Positions 1 through 9,109 of a stretch of DNA of 64,000 nucleotides are shown piece by piece. Every line of letters begins with the position of its first letter. Position 1 is the stretch's first letter. Where the stretch lies: positions 1-64,000 of the forward strand of contig NZ_KQ956819.1 in assembly GCF_001546455.1 (NCBI RefSeq). Direction: 5' to 3'. Origin of the DNA: Gardnerella vaginalis. GTDB lineage: Bacteria > Actinomycetota > Actinomycetes > Actinomycetales > Bifidobacteriaceae. The notes under the pieces were generated by a model. The model did not search any database. It was not told the origin of the DNA and saw only the letters and a list, made by a program, of their open reading frames with translations. The position numbers were made by a program, and so were the translations under genes.

Positions 1-228
1 CGAGGAGAGAAATACTCAAACCTCGCGCAACAACAAATAGGAGAATCGCGCTACAAGACTCCCAACTTTGTTCAATTGGTGATTTATGTCACAAGTTTAC
101 GCATTTTTGCAAAAACGCATCGATTTTTAACCCTTTATATGCATGATTGCGCGTAATCTTAAAAGTGATTGAATCATAATCGTATGATTGCTCGATTGCA
201 CAATAATCAGTTGAAGAAAGGACTCAAC

Positions 229-633
229 ATGGCAACTCTTAGCGAAGATATGAAGACTTTTATTGAGAACAATTTGGCTTGGATTGCAACGATTAGCAAA
301 GATGGCGAGCTTGATCTTGGCCCAAAGATGTCGATGTTTGTTCTAGACGATAATCACCTTGCTTACCACGAGCGCACTGCAGGTCAGCATTTTAAGAACT
401 TGCAAGATGGCAGCCAGTTGGTTGTTGCTGTTGCAAATTTGGCAGAAAAGAAGGGCTATCGCTTCCGCGGAACTGTTACTCTTCACACAGATGACGCGAT
501 TTACAACGAGCAGGTTCGCGTTGCAGAAGAAAAAGGTACGAAGAAGCCAGCGGCCGTTCCTGTTATGGAGATTACTGAGATTCAGGATTTGACTTCTGGA
601 GCTAACGCTGGAAAGACGATTGCTAAAGATTAA
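229..633 (+). CDS. Pyridoxamine 5'-phosphate oxidase-like flavin-binding protein
   Basis: Small protein of 134 residues resembling the split-barrel flavin-binding family related to pyridoxamine phosphate oxidase. The N-terminal part reads as a strand-rich barrel (LAWIATISKDGELDLGPK, then a segment around YHERTAGQHFKNL), as in short family members that bind FMN or F420; the ligand and substrate cannot be told from sequence. An in-frame ATG lies 60 bases upstream, but I chose position 229 because a good ribosome binding site (AGAAAGGA, 215-222) sits six bases before it. The gene stands alone and is followed by a hairpin at 665-704. It could be a general stress or detoxification reductase; the fold is fairly sure, the function is not. 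Confidence 0.75.
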   Translation: MATLSEDMKTFIENNLAWIATISKDGELDLGPKMSMFVLDDNHLAYHERTAGQHFKNLQDGSQLVVAVANLAEKKGYRFRGTVTLHTDDAIYNEQVRVAEEKGTKKPAAVPVMEITEIQDLTSGANAGKTIAKD

Positions 634-664
634 TCAAAATACTAATTTTTTGCAAAAAACTAAC

Positions 665-704
665 AAAACGCCGAATGAATTATGACCATTCGGCTATGCG
701 TTTT
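665..704. terminator. Hairpin between convergent genes
   Basis: Nested inverted repeat: AAAACG...CGTTTT outside and CGAATG/CATTCG inside, ending in TTTT. It lies between the flavoprotein gene and the convergent DUF3021 gene and could serve as a terminator for the first. Confidence 0.6.
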
Positions 705-772
705 AAAATAGCGAGTGGCGTTCGTCCTCAATGGCGAAGATGAACACCACTCAATTTTTATCTGATTATTTT

Positions 773-1222
773 TTACTTGCTTTCTTTACGCAATTCGCGC
801 AACCTAGCGTTCATTTCTTCCGCTTTCTTCTTCTCGAAGTAATAAATTATTGCAGCAATCGCAATCGGGAAAATAACAGTGAACGCAATCCATCCGCAAA
901 TCACAGCTGGCTCATCTTTGAATGAAATCCACCCAACAATCACCGATACAATAAATTGAATAGCAATTGGCGGCACCAGCGCAAACACAAACTTTGCGAG
1001 ATTTGACATGCGATCATTCGACCAAAAAATAGCGAACACTCCATAGCTTATGCCTATAACAAGCGTTGCTACAGCATAAGATGCAATTCTGTTTCCAACC
1101 GCGCTATGCGCTAACAGGCTAGATACAAAACTGATTGCAGTAAAAATAGTGCACCCTATGCCAATGCCTTTAACAATGTTTTTTGCCATTGTTTTGCCTA
1201 AAGTTGTAACTTGCTTTTCCAT
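773..1222 (-). CDS. DUF3021 family membrane protein
   Basis: Integral membrane protein of about 149 residues with four hydrophobic segments (near residues 18-40, 45-65, 80-102 and 105-127) and a basic, charged C-terminal tail. Its size, topology and position next to a LytTR regulator match the DUF3021 family, whose members usually accompany LytTR transcription factors; their biochemical role is not established, though some act as modulators of the adjacent regulator. The second in-frame ATG (1222) is preferred because the AAGGA ribosome binding site is only a base or two from the first ATG but about ten from the second. A 14-bp tandem repeat lies between this gene and the LytTR gene. Confidence 0.75.
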   Translation of the reverse strand: MEKQVTTLGKTMAKNIVKGIGIGCTIFTAISFVSSLLAHSAVGNRIASYAVATLVIGISYGVFAIFWSNDRMSNLAKFVFALVPPIAIQFIVSVIVGWISFKDEPAVICGWIAFTVIFPIAIAAIIYYFEKKKAEEMNARLRELRKESK

Positions 1223-1241
1223 AATAATCATTTCCTTTTTA

Positions 1242-1280
1242 AGTATTAAAAATTTAGTATTAAAAATTTAGTATTAAAAA
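1242..1280. repeat. 14-bp tandem repeat, about 2.8 copies
   Basis: The unit AGTATTAAAAATTT starts at 1242, 1256 and 1270 without mismatches. It lies just upstream of the DUF3021 gene's ribosome binding site, in the gap after the LytTR gene, so copy-number changes would alter the intergenic spacing of the pair. Confidence 0.85.
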
Positions 1281-1291
1281 TACGCTTAAAA

Positions 1292-1813
1292 TTACATTCC
1301 TAAGCGCTTTTTGAACCCAGCTAAGCATCTGCGACTAATCCACTCAACGCTTCCGTCGTCCATTTTTACGCTCATACTTCCGCCGAATCCTGGATCGACT
1401 CGAACAATGCGATTCAAGTTCACGATTGCGGATTTAGATATGCGCACAAACGACGCAAATTGCGGATTGTCAAAATCCATCAGGCGCTTGTAAGAAACGC
1501 ACTCGCCTTTATCGCTATGAATGATTACGCGCGAATTTTCTACGCAAATCATAATCACATCTGGCTCGTGCATAACAATAATCGAATCGTTAATATAACC
1601 ATATATGAATGAATTATTGTTGCTATTTGCCGCATTTACAGCATTATTTACAGCATTTACAGTATTATTTTCGGCGCCGCTTGCTTTTGCATCTTTAGAA
1701 TCAACGCTTTGCAAATTGGCTATAATGCGTTTAAGATTATCGTCAATATTGTGAACTGACAATTGAGCCTGCTGCTCTTCTTCTGGCGGCACAATAGCAA
1801 TTGTTACTTTCAT
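1292..1813 (-). CDS. LytTR-family DNA-binding transcriptional regulator
   Basis: Protein of about 173 residues without a receiver domain. The C-terminal hundred residues have the LytTR DNA-binding pattern (VENSRVIIHSDKGECVSYKRL, then the region with FVRISKSAIVNLNRIVRV and a closing WISRRCLAGFKKRL). Such stand-alone LytTR proteins commonly pair with a DUF3021 membrane protein, as here. The middle contains a low-complexity stretch rich in Asn, Ala and Val (about residues 50-66) encoded by near-repeats. The start at 1813 is an ATG following a GGGAGG site; a TTG codon immediately before is in frame. Two near-identical direct repeats upstream (1839-1854, 1869-1882) could be its own binding sites. 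Target genes are unknown; autoregulation is inferred. Confidence 0.85.
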   Translation of the reverse strand: MKVTIAIVPPEEEQQAQLSVHNIDDNLKRIIANLQSVDSKDAKASGAENNTVNAVNNAVNAANSNNNSFIYGYINDSIIVMHEPDVIMICVENSRVIIHSDKGECVSYKRLMDFDNPQFASFVRISKSAIVNLNRIVRVDPGFGGSMSVKMDDGSVEWISRRCLAGFKKRLGM

Positions 1814-1838
1814 CAAGCCTCCCTTCCGTATACTACCG

Positions 1839-1882
1839 TTAGCGTTTGCTAGCTATTGCTAACTTTTCTTAGCGTTGCTAGC
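1839..1882. promoter_or_regulatory. Direct repeats upstream of the LytTR gene, candidate operator
   Basis: TTAGCGTTTGCTAGC at 1839 and TTAGCGTTGCTAGC at 1869 are separated by 30 bp, with a related inverted motif between them. They lie 26-70 bases upstream of the LytTR start. LytTR proteins bind paired direct repeats, so self-regulation is plausible. Confidence 0.4.
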
Positions 1883-2028
1883 TTTTTGTTTTGTAATTTT
1901 GACTATACGGCACTGTAAATAGTCTGTCTTTACAAAATCGCTAAGCGGTAGCTTTTGGGTTTTAAGCGGCAAATAAGCGGCGAAAAATAGAAAAACGCAT
2001 CTTTCTACTCAGCCGTATACGCAGCCCT

Positions 2029-2850
2029 CTATGCTGCACCCCAAATGCGAATAAGACGCTGGCTTGTAGGATCTGCTGCAGGACCTTGATCGTAAGCATC
2101 CAAGCGCCAATGAATAGAGCCATCTGAATTAAGACTTGGTATTAGGCGCGCCCAGCGACCATTTCCCATTCCGCCAATCTCCGTGTAAGAAGGGTCTACC
2201 TTGTCTAATCCAAGAAGCTTATGAACAGTTTGAGAAAGGCAAGATCCGTGCGAAAACACTAGTAAATCGCGGTCGGAGCCAGTTTTGCGCGCCCAATCTT
2301 CTACAGCTTTCGCCGCGCGCTCGCCAACTTCTTGCTTTGTTTCTGCACCGTGATTTAGCTCTCCGCCTTTGCCTTCAACCCATGACTTAAAATCTTCAGG
2401 CCATTTTTCGCTAATTTGCTGGCGATTAAGGCCTTCCCACTCGCCAAAAAAGCGCTCGCGCACGCCATTTTCAACGTGCACATTAAGACCAATCTTATCT
2501 GCAAAAGCATGAGCCGTTTGCTGTGCTCGAATAAGCGGCGAAACAATGGCAACAAAACTTGCGTCCGCTTCTTCTGGAGTAATGCGCACGTGCTCCTGGC
2601 TATTTGGATTCTTTGGGTCTTCTAAGTCAGAAGCTCCAAAAAGCACGCGCAAAGCCTTGCCAGAGCGAGTCACCTGGTCTATTCCAGACTCATCTAAAGC
2701 AATATCAATCATGCCTTGAAGTCTAAATTGAGCATTATAAGGCGTCTGACCATGGCGAACAAGCATTACAGAACGCGCAATGCCTTCGTGAGTGCTGTTT
2801 TTATTGGCATTATGCGCAATTTGCGCTGCGCTTTCAACAAAATCCACCAT
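2029..2850 (-). CDS. Histidine phosphatase family protein (phosphoglycerate mutase-like)
   Basis: Cytosolic enzyme of 273 residues of the histidine phosphatase superfamily. The catalytic motif LVRHGQTPYN is near residue 30, the acid donor region (GVRERFFGEWEGL) near residue 133, and the second catalytic histidine is in VFSHGSC near residue 200. These residues form the phosphohistidine site used by cofactor-dependent phosphoglycerate mutases and many broad phosphatases. The 20-residue N-terminal extension and variable C-terminus point to a broad-specificity phosphatase rather than the glycolytic mutase. It is the last gene of a glmU-rsfS-phosphatase run on the minus strand, 42 bases after rsfS, as in related actinobacteria where it follows the ribosome silencing factor. 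Substrate unknown. Confidence 0.85.
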   Translation of the reverse strand: MVDFVESAAQIAHNANKNSTHEGIARSVMLVRHGQTPYNAQFRLQGMIDIALDESGIDQVTRSGKALRVLFGASDLEDPKNPNSQEHVRITPEEADASFVAIVSPLIRAQQTAHAFADKIGLNVHVENGVRERFFGEWEGLNRQQISEKWPEDFKSWVEGKGGELNHGAETKQEVGERAAKAVEDWARKTGSDRDLLVFSHGSCLSQTVHKLLGLDKVDPSYTEIGGMGNGRWARLIPSLNSDGSIHWRLDAYDQGPAADPTSQRLIRIWGAA

Positions 2851-2892
2851 TATCTTGCGCTACCTTTCAATTTCACTTTATTTTTCAGATGA

Positions 2893-3264
2893 TTAAGCAT
2901 GCCGCGGAAGTCGCAAATCTATACAAGGAAGACCATTCCATAAATTATCAAGACGATATACTGGAATAGCATCTTCACATACGACATAAACTACAAAATC
3001 ACCATAATCAAGCGAAAACCATTGCGATAACTTAGAGGTTTCCTCAGGTATTGGCTTGCGCTTGTTCTCCTTAATATACAAGTATTTTTCAATTTCATCA
3101 CTAACAGCCGATACTTGATCCTCGTTAGGTACGATAATAACAAGCATAATGTCTTTACGAAGCATATTGCTAACGTCAAAAGCTTGGATATTAGTGGCTT
3201 TTAACCTATAGGCTGCAGCCACAGCAATCCTAACCGAGTTAAAAGATTTTTCTGAAACTGCCAT
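2893..3264 (-). CDS. rsfS: Ribosomal silencing factor RsfS
   Basis: Protein of 123 residues with the RsfS/DUF143 fold: an N-terminal helix, the DVSNMLRKDIMLVIIVP strand region (usually DVS....TDYFVI), and the characteristic W.SLDYGDFVVYVV segment (family: WVLLDYGDVVVHVF). RsfS binds ribosomal protein L14 and blocks subunit joining in stationary phase or starvation. Length is typical. It lies between glmU and a histidine phosphatase gene on the same strand, and has a clear AGGAG site before its ATG. The gap to glmU is only 45 bases and is filled largely by a tandem octamer repeat that runs almost to the stop codon of glmU. Confidence 0.92.
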   Translation of the reverse strand: MAVSEKSFNSVRIAVAAAYRLKATNIQAFDVSNMLRKDIMLVIIVPNEDQVSAVSDEIEKYLYIKENKRKPIPEETSKLSQWFSLDYGDFVVYVVCEDAIPVYRLDNLWNGLPCIDLRLPRHA

Positions 3265-3284
3265 TGTTTCTCCTTAACTATCGA

Positions 3285-3316
3285 ACTAACGAACTAACGA
3301 ACTAGCGAACTAACGC
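3285..3316. repeat. 8-bp tandem repeat at the rsfS-glmU border
   Basis: Four near-identical copies of CGAACTAA/G fill the space between the end of glmU (stop at 3310-3312) and the ribosome binding site of rsfS, overlapping the glmU stop codon. Confidence 0.8.
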
Positions 3317-4719
3317 TCCCAAGCTGGCTTCCAGCCCTCTACAACATGCTGCGTATTTTCCGAATAAACCATGGAATCCGCTGGAACATCTTTGCGAACA
3401 ACAGAGCCTGCACCCGTTGTAACTCCATCTCCAACAGTAACGGGAGCTACAAACAGGTTTCCTGCACCAACATGCGCGTTAGAACCAATAGTCGTGTGAT
3501 TCTTATGCACTCCGTCGTAGTTTGCTGTAATCGTGCCACCGCCAATATTCGTGTGCTCACCCAAATCAGCGTCGCCCATATAACTTAGATGCGGAACCTT
3601 AGTGCCGTTTCCAATATGCGCTTTCTTCATTTCCACAAACGCGCCCGCTTTGCTCTCCTCGCCAAGCACATTTCCTGGTCGCAAATACGTCCACGGACCA
3701 ATGTTTGCAGCGCGGCAAATATGCGATTCTTGCACACGCGAGCGCTCCACAACCGCATCTTCATCTACTTGAGCATCAATAAGCGTAGTGTACGGCCCTA
3801 CAACCGCACCGCTTTTAACAGTTGTGTGCCCTTGCAAGAAGCAGCCTGGAAGAACCGTAACATCTTCTTGTAAAACAACATCGTCTTCAATCCATGTAGT
3901 ATCTGTATCTAAAATAGTCACGCCTTCAAGCATCCACTTTTCGCAAACGCGCTTGTTATATGCTTTTGCAAGCGCAGCTAATTGAACGCGAGTATTTACG
4001 CCTTCCACGCTCAGCGGGTCTGCGGCCGCCATTGCTCCAACACGCCCCATTGCGCGAGCGTGCTCTAGCGCATCTGTTAAGTAGAACTCGCCTTGAGCGT
4101 TCTTGGAATCAAGATTTTCTATAGCATCGCTAAGTACTTTTGCATCGAACAGATATACCGACGTATTTACTTCCTTAATCGCAAGCTCTTCTGCATTAGC
4201 GTCTTTGTGCTCAACAATTCGCAGAACATCGCCATTTTCGCCGCGCACAATTCGCCCATAGCCAGTTGCGTCGTCTAAAACAGCAGTTAAAACAGTTGCC
4301 GCGTTTCCTTGATTATTGTGAAACTCGATTAACGATTGCAATGTTTGCGTATCTAAAAGTGGCATATCGCTTGCAGCAATTACCACAGAGCCTTTAAGCG
4401 CACTGCCATATTGCTGCTTTGAAGCTTCGTTAAGATCTTGCATTGCGCACTGCACAGCCCTGCCCGTTCCAGGCTTATCGTCTTGATTTACAATCCGCAC
4501 AGCGTTGTTGTAGCTTTGCGCTGCTTGCGACACCCGTTGCGCTTGAGCATGAACTACAACGGCAAGCTCCCCTGGATTTATGCCCGCCATTGCGTCCATT
4601 ACGCGATTTAAGAACGTCTTCCCCGCAAACTTGTGCAATACCTTTGGAGTTTCTGAACGCATGCGCGTCCCATCACCTGCTGCCAGAATTATTGCTGCGG
4701 CTACATTATGATTTTCCAC
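3310..4719 (-). CDS. glmU: Bifunctional N-acetylglucosamine-1-phosphate uridyltransferase / glucosamine-1-phosphate acetyltransferase
   Basis: GlmU makes UDP-GlcNAc for peptidoglycan from glucosamine-1-phosphate, acetyl-CoA and UTP. Residues 1-240 form the pyrophosphorylase domain with the nucleotide motif LAAGDGTRMRSETPKVLHKF and GTGRAVQCA; after a linker the C-terminal half is a left-handed beta helix of hexapeptide repeats, including the acetyltransferase region with LSYMGDADLGEHTNIGGG. Length of 469 residues is close to the family norm, without the extended tail seen in mycobacteria. The start is GTG at 4719, preceded by AAGGAG with good spacing. It heads a run glmU-rsfS-phosphatase. The cytosolic product feeds MurA and MurG. 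Confidence 0.96.
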   Translation of the reverse strand: MENHNVAAAIILAAGDGTRMRSETPKVLHKFAGKTFLNRVMDAMAGINPGELAVVVHAQAQRVSQAAQSYNNAVRIVNQDDKPGTGRAVQCAMQDLNEASKQQYGSALKGSVVIAASDMPLLDTQTLQSLIEFHNNQGNAATVLTAVLDDATGYGRIVRGENGDVLRIVEHKDANAEELAIKEVNTSVYLFDAKVLSDAIENLDSKNAQGEFYLTDALEHARAMGRVGAMAAADPLSVEGVNTRVQLAALAKAYNKRVCEKWMLEGVTILDTDTTWIEDDVVLQEDVTVLPGCFLQGHTTVKSGAVVGPYTTLIDAQVDEDAVVERSRVQESHICRAANIGPWTYLRPGNVLGEESKAGAFVEMKKAHIGNGTKVPHLSYMGDADLGEHTNIGGGTITANYDGVHKNHTTIGSNAHVGAGNLFVAPVTVGDGVTTGAGSVVRKDVPADSMVYSENTQHVVEGWKPAWER

Positions 4720-4787
4720 AAGCGCTCCTTATTTTGCATAATACGTGCCGAAAGATTTTTCAACACAACACAAGAGCAAAGCAAAAG

Positions 4788-4860
4788 TGCCCCCGACGCG
4801 ATTCGAACGCGCAACCAACGGATTAGAAGGCCGTTGCTCTATCCATTGAGCTACAGAGGC
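4788..4860 (-). tRNA. tRNA-Arg (anticodon TCT)
   Basis: On the minus strand a full cloverleaf can be drawn: acceptor GCCTCTG with CGGGGGC (two G-U pairs), D arm with GGATAGAGC, anticodon loop CTTCTAA giving TCT, T loop TTCGAAT with five-pair stem, discriminator A, no encoded CCA. Reads AGA codons. Confidence 0.93.
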
Positions 4861-4947
4861 GCAAGTTGCAATTATACCAAAATTCTTACACCAACACACC
4901 CAGTCTTAAATAATTTGCAAATTAATATCGCGCAACACGCGGTATAT

Positions 4948-4975
4948 TTGATTACTCTACAAAATGTGGTATAGT
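4948..4975 (+). promoter_or_regulatory. Promoter for the tRNA-Leu gene
   Basis: TTGATT (4948-4953) and TATAGT (4970-4975) separated by 16 bases, 35 bases before the tRNA 5' end. Confidence 0.6.
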
Positions 4976-5010
4976 CATCAAGTCGCGTTAAAACGCGGAT
5001 AATTTAAGAT

Positions 5011-5084
5011 GCCCCTGTATCCCAATTGGTAGAGGAAACAGCCTCAAAATCTGTGCAGTGTGAGTTCGAGTCTCACCGGGGGCA
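5011..5084 (+). tRNA. tRNA-Leu (anticodon CAA), short variable loop
   Basis: A 74-nt cloverleaf: acceptor GCCCCTG/CGGGGGC, a three-pair D stem (TCC/GGA) with a large loop containing AATTGGTAGA as in leucine tRNAs, anticodon loop CTCAAAA giving CAA (reads UUG), T arm GTGAG-TTCGAGT-CTCAC. The variable region is only five bases (GCAGT), whereas leucine tRNAs normally carry a long variable arm, and the last anticodon-stem pair is C-U. The gene has its own promoter and terminator. Isotype rests on the anticodon and D arm. Confidence 0.8.
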
Positions 5085-5091
5085 CGTGCAC

Positions 5092-5121
5092 AACGCCGCT
5101 TACATTCTAAGCGGCGTTTTT
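5092..5121 (+). terminator. Terminator after tRNA-Leu
   Basis: AACGCCGCTTA and TAAGCGGCGTT form an 11-bp stem with a five-base loop, followed by a run of T. Confidence 0.9.
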
Positions 5122-5171
5122 GTTATCTTCTCTCTCGCGCACACGCGCAGCCCCCGATTTTGCAATTAAAA

Positions 5172-5201
5172 CAAAAACGCGCACCCAAAAAGGATGCGCG
5201 C
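5172..5201 (-). terminator. Terminator after pyk
   Basis: On the minus strand GCGCGCATCC and GGGTGCGCG(T) form a stem with a TTTTT loop, followed by TTTTTGTTTT, 48 bases past the pyk stop. Confidence 0.85.
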
Positions 5202-5248
5202 TTAGAAAACTACGATTAGCTAACGATTAGCTAGCAATCAACTAGCGA

Positions 5249-6688
5249 TTAATCGCAAGCACCAACGGTGTGAACGTAAATAGAGTCGGTACGACCAGCC
5301 TGGCGCTCACCCTGAGCAGTGCTCAAAACAACAATCTTGTCGCCGTCTTCAACCTTGCCAGCTTCACGAAGAACCTTGTCGGTGAAGATCATAAGATCAT
5401 GACGGTTCATATCGTGGTAGTCCTCGCTAATCAAGAAGCCTTCAGTGCCCCAGCTCAAAGCCAACCAGTGATAAGTGTGCTCATTGTTGGTCAAGCCGTA
5501 GATTGGAGCAGCTGGACGCTCGCGAGAAATGCGATGAACGGTACGACCAGTTTGCGTGTAAGCAACAATCGCCTTAGCGTTAAGCTTATCTGCCAAATCA
5601 ACAGCTGCAGAAGAAACTGCACCCGTGCTAGACATGTCAAGCTCCACAGATGGAATGCGATCGTAACCGTTTTCAGTAGCGTATTGAGAAATACGAGACA
5701 TGGTCTGAACGGTAACTGCTGGATACTTGCCGACTGCAGTCTCGTTAGAGGTCATAGTTGCATCGGCGCCGTCAAGAACAGCGTTAGCGCAATCAGAAGC
5801 CTCTGCACGAGTTGGAACTGGAGAGTTAACCATAGATCCAAGAACTTCGGTAGCAACGATTACTGGCTTTGCGTATTGGCGAGAAAGCTCAATGCAGCGC
5901 TTGGTAACGAGTGGAACCTGCTCAAGTGGCATCTCCACTGCCATATCGCCACGAGCAACCATAATGCCATCGAAGGTCTTAACAATCTCTTCCAAGTTTG
6001 CAACAGCCTGTGGCTTCTCAATCTTTGCAACGATTGGAATGCGGCGGCCTTCTTCGTCCATGATTTCGTGAGCGCGATCAATATCGGTAGCAAAACGCAC
6101 GAACGACATTGCAATAATGTCTGCACCAGTGCGAATAGCCCAACGAAGATCAGACTCATCCTTTTCGGTCAATGCTGGAAGAGACACGGCAACACCTGGA
6201 AGGTTAATGCCCTTGTGGCTAGAAACTGGGCCAGCAACAACAACCTTAGTGTGTACGTCGTTGCCTTCTACCTTTGTAACCTCAAGACGAACCTTGCCGT
6301 CATCAATCAAAATTGGATCGCCTGCGTGGCAATCTCCTGGCAAACCCTTGAAGGTTGTGGAAGTGCGATGCTCATCACCCTCAATATCGTCTGTGGTGAT
6401 AACGAACTCTTGGCCCTCTTCCAAATAAACCTTGTCTTCGCCGTCAGCGTTCTTCTTGAACCAACCGCAACGAATCTTTGGACCTTGCAAATCAACAAGA
6501 GCAGCAACATTACGACCAGTAGTCTTTGAAGCTTCGCGCAAATTGTTGTAAACGCGCAAATGATCTTCAGGAGTGCCATGCGAACGGTTTAAGCGAGCAA
6601 CATCCATTCCAGCTTCAACAAGCTTGGTAATGCCCTCTAACGATTCGGTAGCTGGTCCAATAGTATCAACAATTTTGGCTTTTCTCAT
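5249..6688 (-). CDS. pyk: Pyruvate kinase
   Basis: Converts phosphoenolpyruvate and ADP to pyruvate and ATP at the end of glycolysis and of the bifid shunt. The sequence starts with RKAKIVDTIGPATES (substrate loop with Arg), has the LNRSHG motif, the catalytic lysine in VAKIEKPQAV, the metal site GDMAVEMPLEQVP, and the segment DGADATMTSNETAVGKYP, where the usual MLSGET is MTSNET. A C-terminal regulatory domain follows. The reading frame is open 16 codons further upstream, but the ATG at 6688 gives the family-typical start and has AGGAAACAGGCAGG upstream, giving 479 residues. A single-gene unit ended by a strong terminator. Confidence 0.96.
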   Translation of the reverse strand: MRKAKIVDTIGPATESLEGITKLVEAGMDVARLNRSHGTPEDHLRVYNNLREASKTTGRNVAALVDLQGPKIRCGWFKKNADGEDKVYLEEGQEFVITTDDIEGDEHRTSTTFKGLPGDCHAGDPILIDDGKVRLEVTKVEGNDVHTKVVVAGPVSSHKGINLPGVAVSLPALTEKDESDLRWAIRTGADIIAMSFVRFATDIDRAHEIMDEEGRRIPIVAKIEKPQAVANLEEIVKTFDGIMVARGDMAVEMPLEQVPLVTKRCIELSRQYAKPVIVATEVLGSMVNSPVPTRAEASDCANAVLDGADATMTSNETAVGKYPAVTVQTMSRISQYATENGYDRIPSVELDMSSTGAVSSAAVDLADKLNAKAIVAYTQTGRTVHRISRERPAAPIYGLTNNEHTYHWLALSWGTEGFLISEDYHDMNRHDLMIFTDKVLREAGKVEDGDKIVVLSTAQGERQAGRTDSIYVHTVGACD

Positions 6689-6896
6689 AATGCCTGCCTG
6701 TTTCCTTTGTTTATTTTTAAATGGGAAAATACCCACTTTACGTGTAATAGTGTACCAGCAAATTGTGACCTATAGGCAAAACTCGCGCCTATTTTTTTAC
6801 TACGATTAATCATGACTACATGCTAAAAACTTACGACTAGCTACGCTCGCTTATTAATCACGATTAACTCACAGTTAATCACGCTCACTTAATACA

Positions 6897-9011
6897 TCAC
6901 TTATTAGCCTCATCCATTTGCCGCAACTCTTTTTTAAGATCGCGTATTTCGTCGCGCAATCGCGCTGCAAGCTCAAACTGCAACTGTTCTGCCGCCGTAT
7001 GCATTTGCTCGCTCAAATTTTTAATCAAAGACATAATATCGCTTTGCGGCAAGGCCGATATATTCGCCATACGCTTTTCTTTGCTTTGCTGCCCCAGATT
7101 CGGCTCTTTTGGCACGCCATAATGCGAGTTCCCAGCCTTATTAGCATTCCTATAACCGCCTGCTAGCAGAGTTTGAGTATCAACATCCTCCTTAGCAAGC
7201 ATGTCGTTAACGTCACTAATCTTCTTTCGCAAAGGCTTAGGATCAATCCCATGAGCCTTGTTATACGCGATTTGCTTTTCGCGACGCCTCTCCGTCTCGC
7301 TAATCGCCTTGCTCATAGCATCCGTAACAGCATCCGCATACATAAGCACAGTTCCCGAAACGTTACGAGCAGCGCGGCCAATCGTTTGAATAAGCGAGCG
7401 GTAAGACCTTAAGAAGCCTTCCTTATCTGCATCCAAAATCGCAACCAGCGAAACTTCTGGCAAATCCAAGCCCTCACGAAGCAAATTAATACCAACAATC
7501 ACATCAATTTTCCCTTCGCGAAGCTCGCGCAAAAGCTCCACTCTACGCAAAGTATCAACATCCGAATGCAAATACTCAACTTTAATACCAAGCTCAAGGA
7601 AGTAATCAGTTAAGTCTTCCGCCATTTTCTTAGTAAGCGTAGTAACAAGCACGCGCTCATCTTTTGCAACACGCGCCTTAATTTCCGCCAGCAAATCGTC
7701 AACTTGACCTTCTACAGGTCGAACCTCAATCTTAGGGTCTAGCAAACCAGTTGGGCGAATAATCTGCTCAACTACGCCATCCGAAAGCCCCAACTCGTAG
7801 TCGCCAGGCGTTGCCGAAAGATACACAGTTTGACCAACGTGCTCCAAAAATTCGTTCCACTTTAACGGGCGATTATCCATTGCAGATGGCAGCCTAAAGC
7901 CATGCTCTACAAGCGTTCTTTTGCGCGAAGCATCACCCTCATACATAGCTCCGATTTGCGGCACGGTTACATGCGACTCGTCTAAAACTAGCAAAAAGTC
8001 GTCTGGGAAAAAGTCAAGAAGCGTATGCGGAGGCGTGCCAGCCGCGCGTCCGTCAAAATGCCTCGAATAATTCTCCACTCCAGGACACACTCCAACTTGG
8101 CGAAGCATCTCCAAATCGTACGTAGTTCTCATTTCCAAACGCTGAGCTTCCAGCAATTTGTTCTGCTTTTTAAGCTGCGCAACTCTCTCGCCAAGCTCCG
8201 ACTCAATCGCCTCTAACGCGCGTTCCATGCGCTCAGGACCCGCAATATAGTGAGATGCTGGGAAAATATGCACGCTACTCTCCTGGCGAATCACTTCCCC
8301 AGTAAGCGGATGTAGCATTGTAATTCTGTCGATTTCGTCGCCAAAGAACTCAATTCGCACAGCTAATTCTTCGTACACAGGAATAATCTCAACCGTATCT
8401 CCGCGCACTCTAAAAGTTCCGCGCGTAAACGCAATGTCGTTGCGCTTGTATTGCATGCTCACAAACTGACGAAGAAGCACGTCTCGCTCAAGCTGCTGGC
8501 CAACACTCAGCATAAGCATTCGCTCGGCATACTCCTCTGGGGTACCAAGTCCATAAATGCAAGAAACCGTAGCCACAACAACGCAATCACGTCTAGTAAG
8601 CAAATTCGCTGTAGCAGCGTGACGAAGACGCTCAACATCGTCGTTAATATTCGAGTCTTTTTCAATATACGTGTCTGTTTGCGGAATGTACGCTTCTGGC
8701 TGATAGTAGTCGTAGTAAGACACAAAATAGCTCACAGCATTATCTGGCATAAGCTCGCGAAACTCCGCGCAGAGCTGAGCTGCCAATGTTTTATTCGGCT
8801 CAATAATAAGTGTAGGCCGCTGCAAACGCTCAATTAGCCAAGCGGTTGTAGCAGTTTTACCAGTTCCCGTGGCGCCCATTAAAACAACGTCGTTTTCGCC
8901 GTTTTCAATGCGATTTGCTAACTCTTCGATTGCTTGCGGCTGGTCGCCCGAAGGCTCGTACGGCGCTTTTACAACAAAAGGCTTGTTTGTGCGCTGAATT
9001 TTATTCGACAT
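6897..9011 (-). CDS. uvrB: Excinuclease ABC subunit UvrB
   Basis: Central damage-verifying helicase-like subunit of nucleotide excision repair, working with UvrA and UvrC. Of 704 residues, the N-terminal part carries Walker A GATGTGKT (near residue 46), the damage-binding beta hairpin region [25 protein letters not shown]-like DESHVTVPQ, the C-terminal helicase motifs ([38 protein letters not shown]), and a UVR coiled-coil domain at the very end (residues about 655-695). It follows coaE on the same strand with a gap of 98 bases, part of an rpsA-coaE-uvrB neighbourhood common in actinobacteria. Start ATG preceded by GGAG. Confidence 0.97.
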   Translation of the reverse strand: MSNKIQRTNKPFVVKAPYEPSGDQPQAIEELANRIENGENDVVLMGATGTGKTATTAWLIERLQRPTLIIEPNKTLAAQLCAEFRELMPDNAVSYFVSYYDYYQPEAYIPQTDTYIEKDSNINDDVERLRHAATANLLTRRDCVVVATVSCIYGLGTPEEYAERMLMLSVGQQLERDVLLRQFVSMQYKRNDIAFTRGTFRVRGDTVEIIPVYEELAVRIEFFGDEIDRITMLHPLTGEVIRQESSVHIFPASHYIAGPERMERALEAIESELGERVAQLKKQNKLLEAQRLEMRTTYDLEMLRQVGVCPGVENYSRHFDGRAAGTPPHTLLDFFPDDFLLVLDESHVTVPQIGAMYEGDASRKRTLVEHGFRLPSAMDNRPLKWNEFLEHVGQTVYLSATPGDYELGLSDGVVEQIIRPTGLLDPKIEVRPVEGQVDDLLAEIKARVAKDERVLVTTLTKKMAEDLTDYFLELGIKVEYLHSDVDTLRRVELLRELREGKIDVIVGINLLREGLDLPEVSLVAILDADKEGFLRSYRSLIQTIGRAARNVSGTVLMYADAVTDAMSKAISETERRREKQIAYNKAHGIDPKPLRKKISDVNDMLAKEDVDTQTLLAGGYRNANKAGNSHYGVPKEPNLGQQSKEKRMANISALPQSDIMSLIKNLSEQMHTAAEQLQFELAARLRDEIRDLKKELRQMDEANK

Positions 9012-9109
9012 TATTTTTCTCCAAGAGCATTAATAGCATCAAGAGCATTTTATTTATTTTACTAAAACCCAACAATCGCGCGGTTGCTTGCGATTCTTCC
9101 TTTGGGTCT

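Noticed and set aside
5270-6529. 419-residue plus-strand reading frame
   Set aside because: Fully antisense to pyk; no family pattern; Asn/Ser-rich composition typical of a shadow frame.
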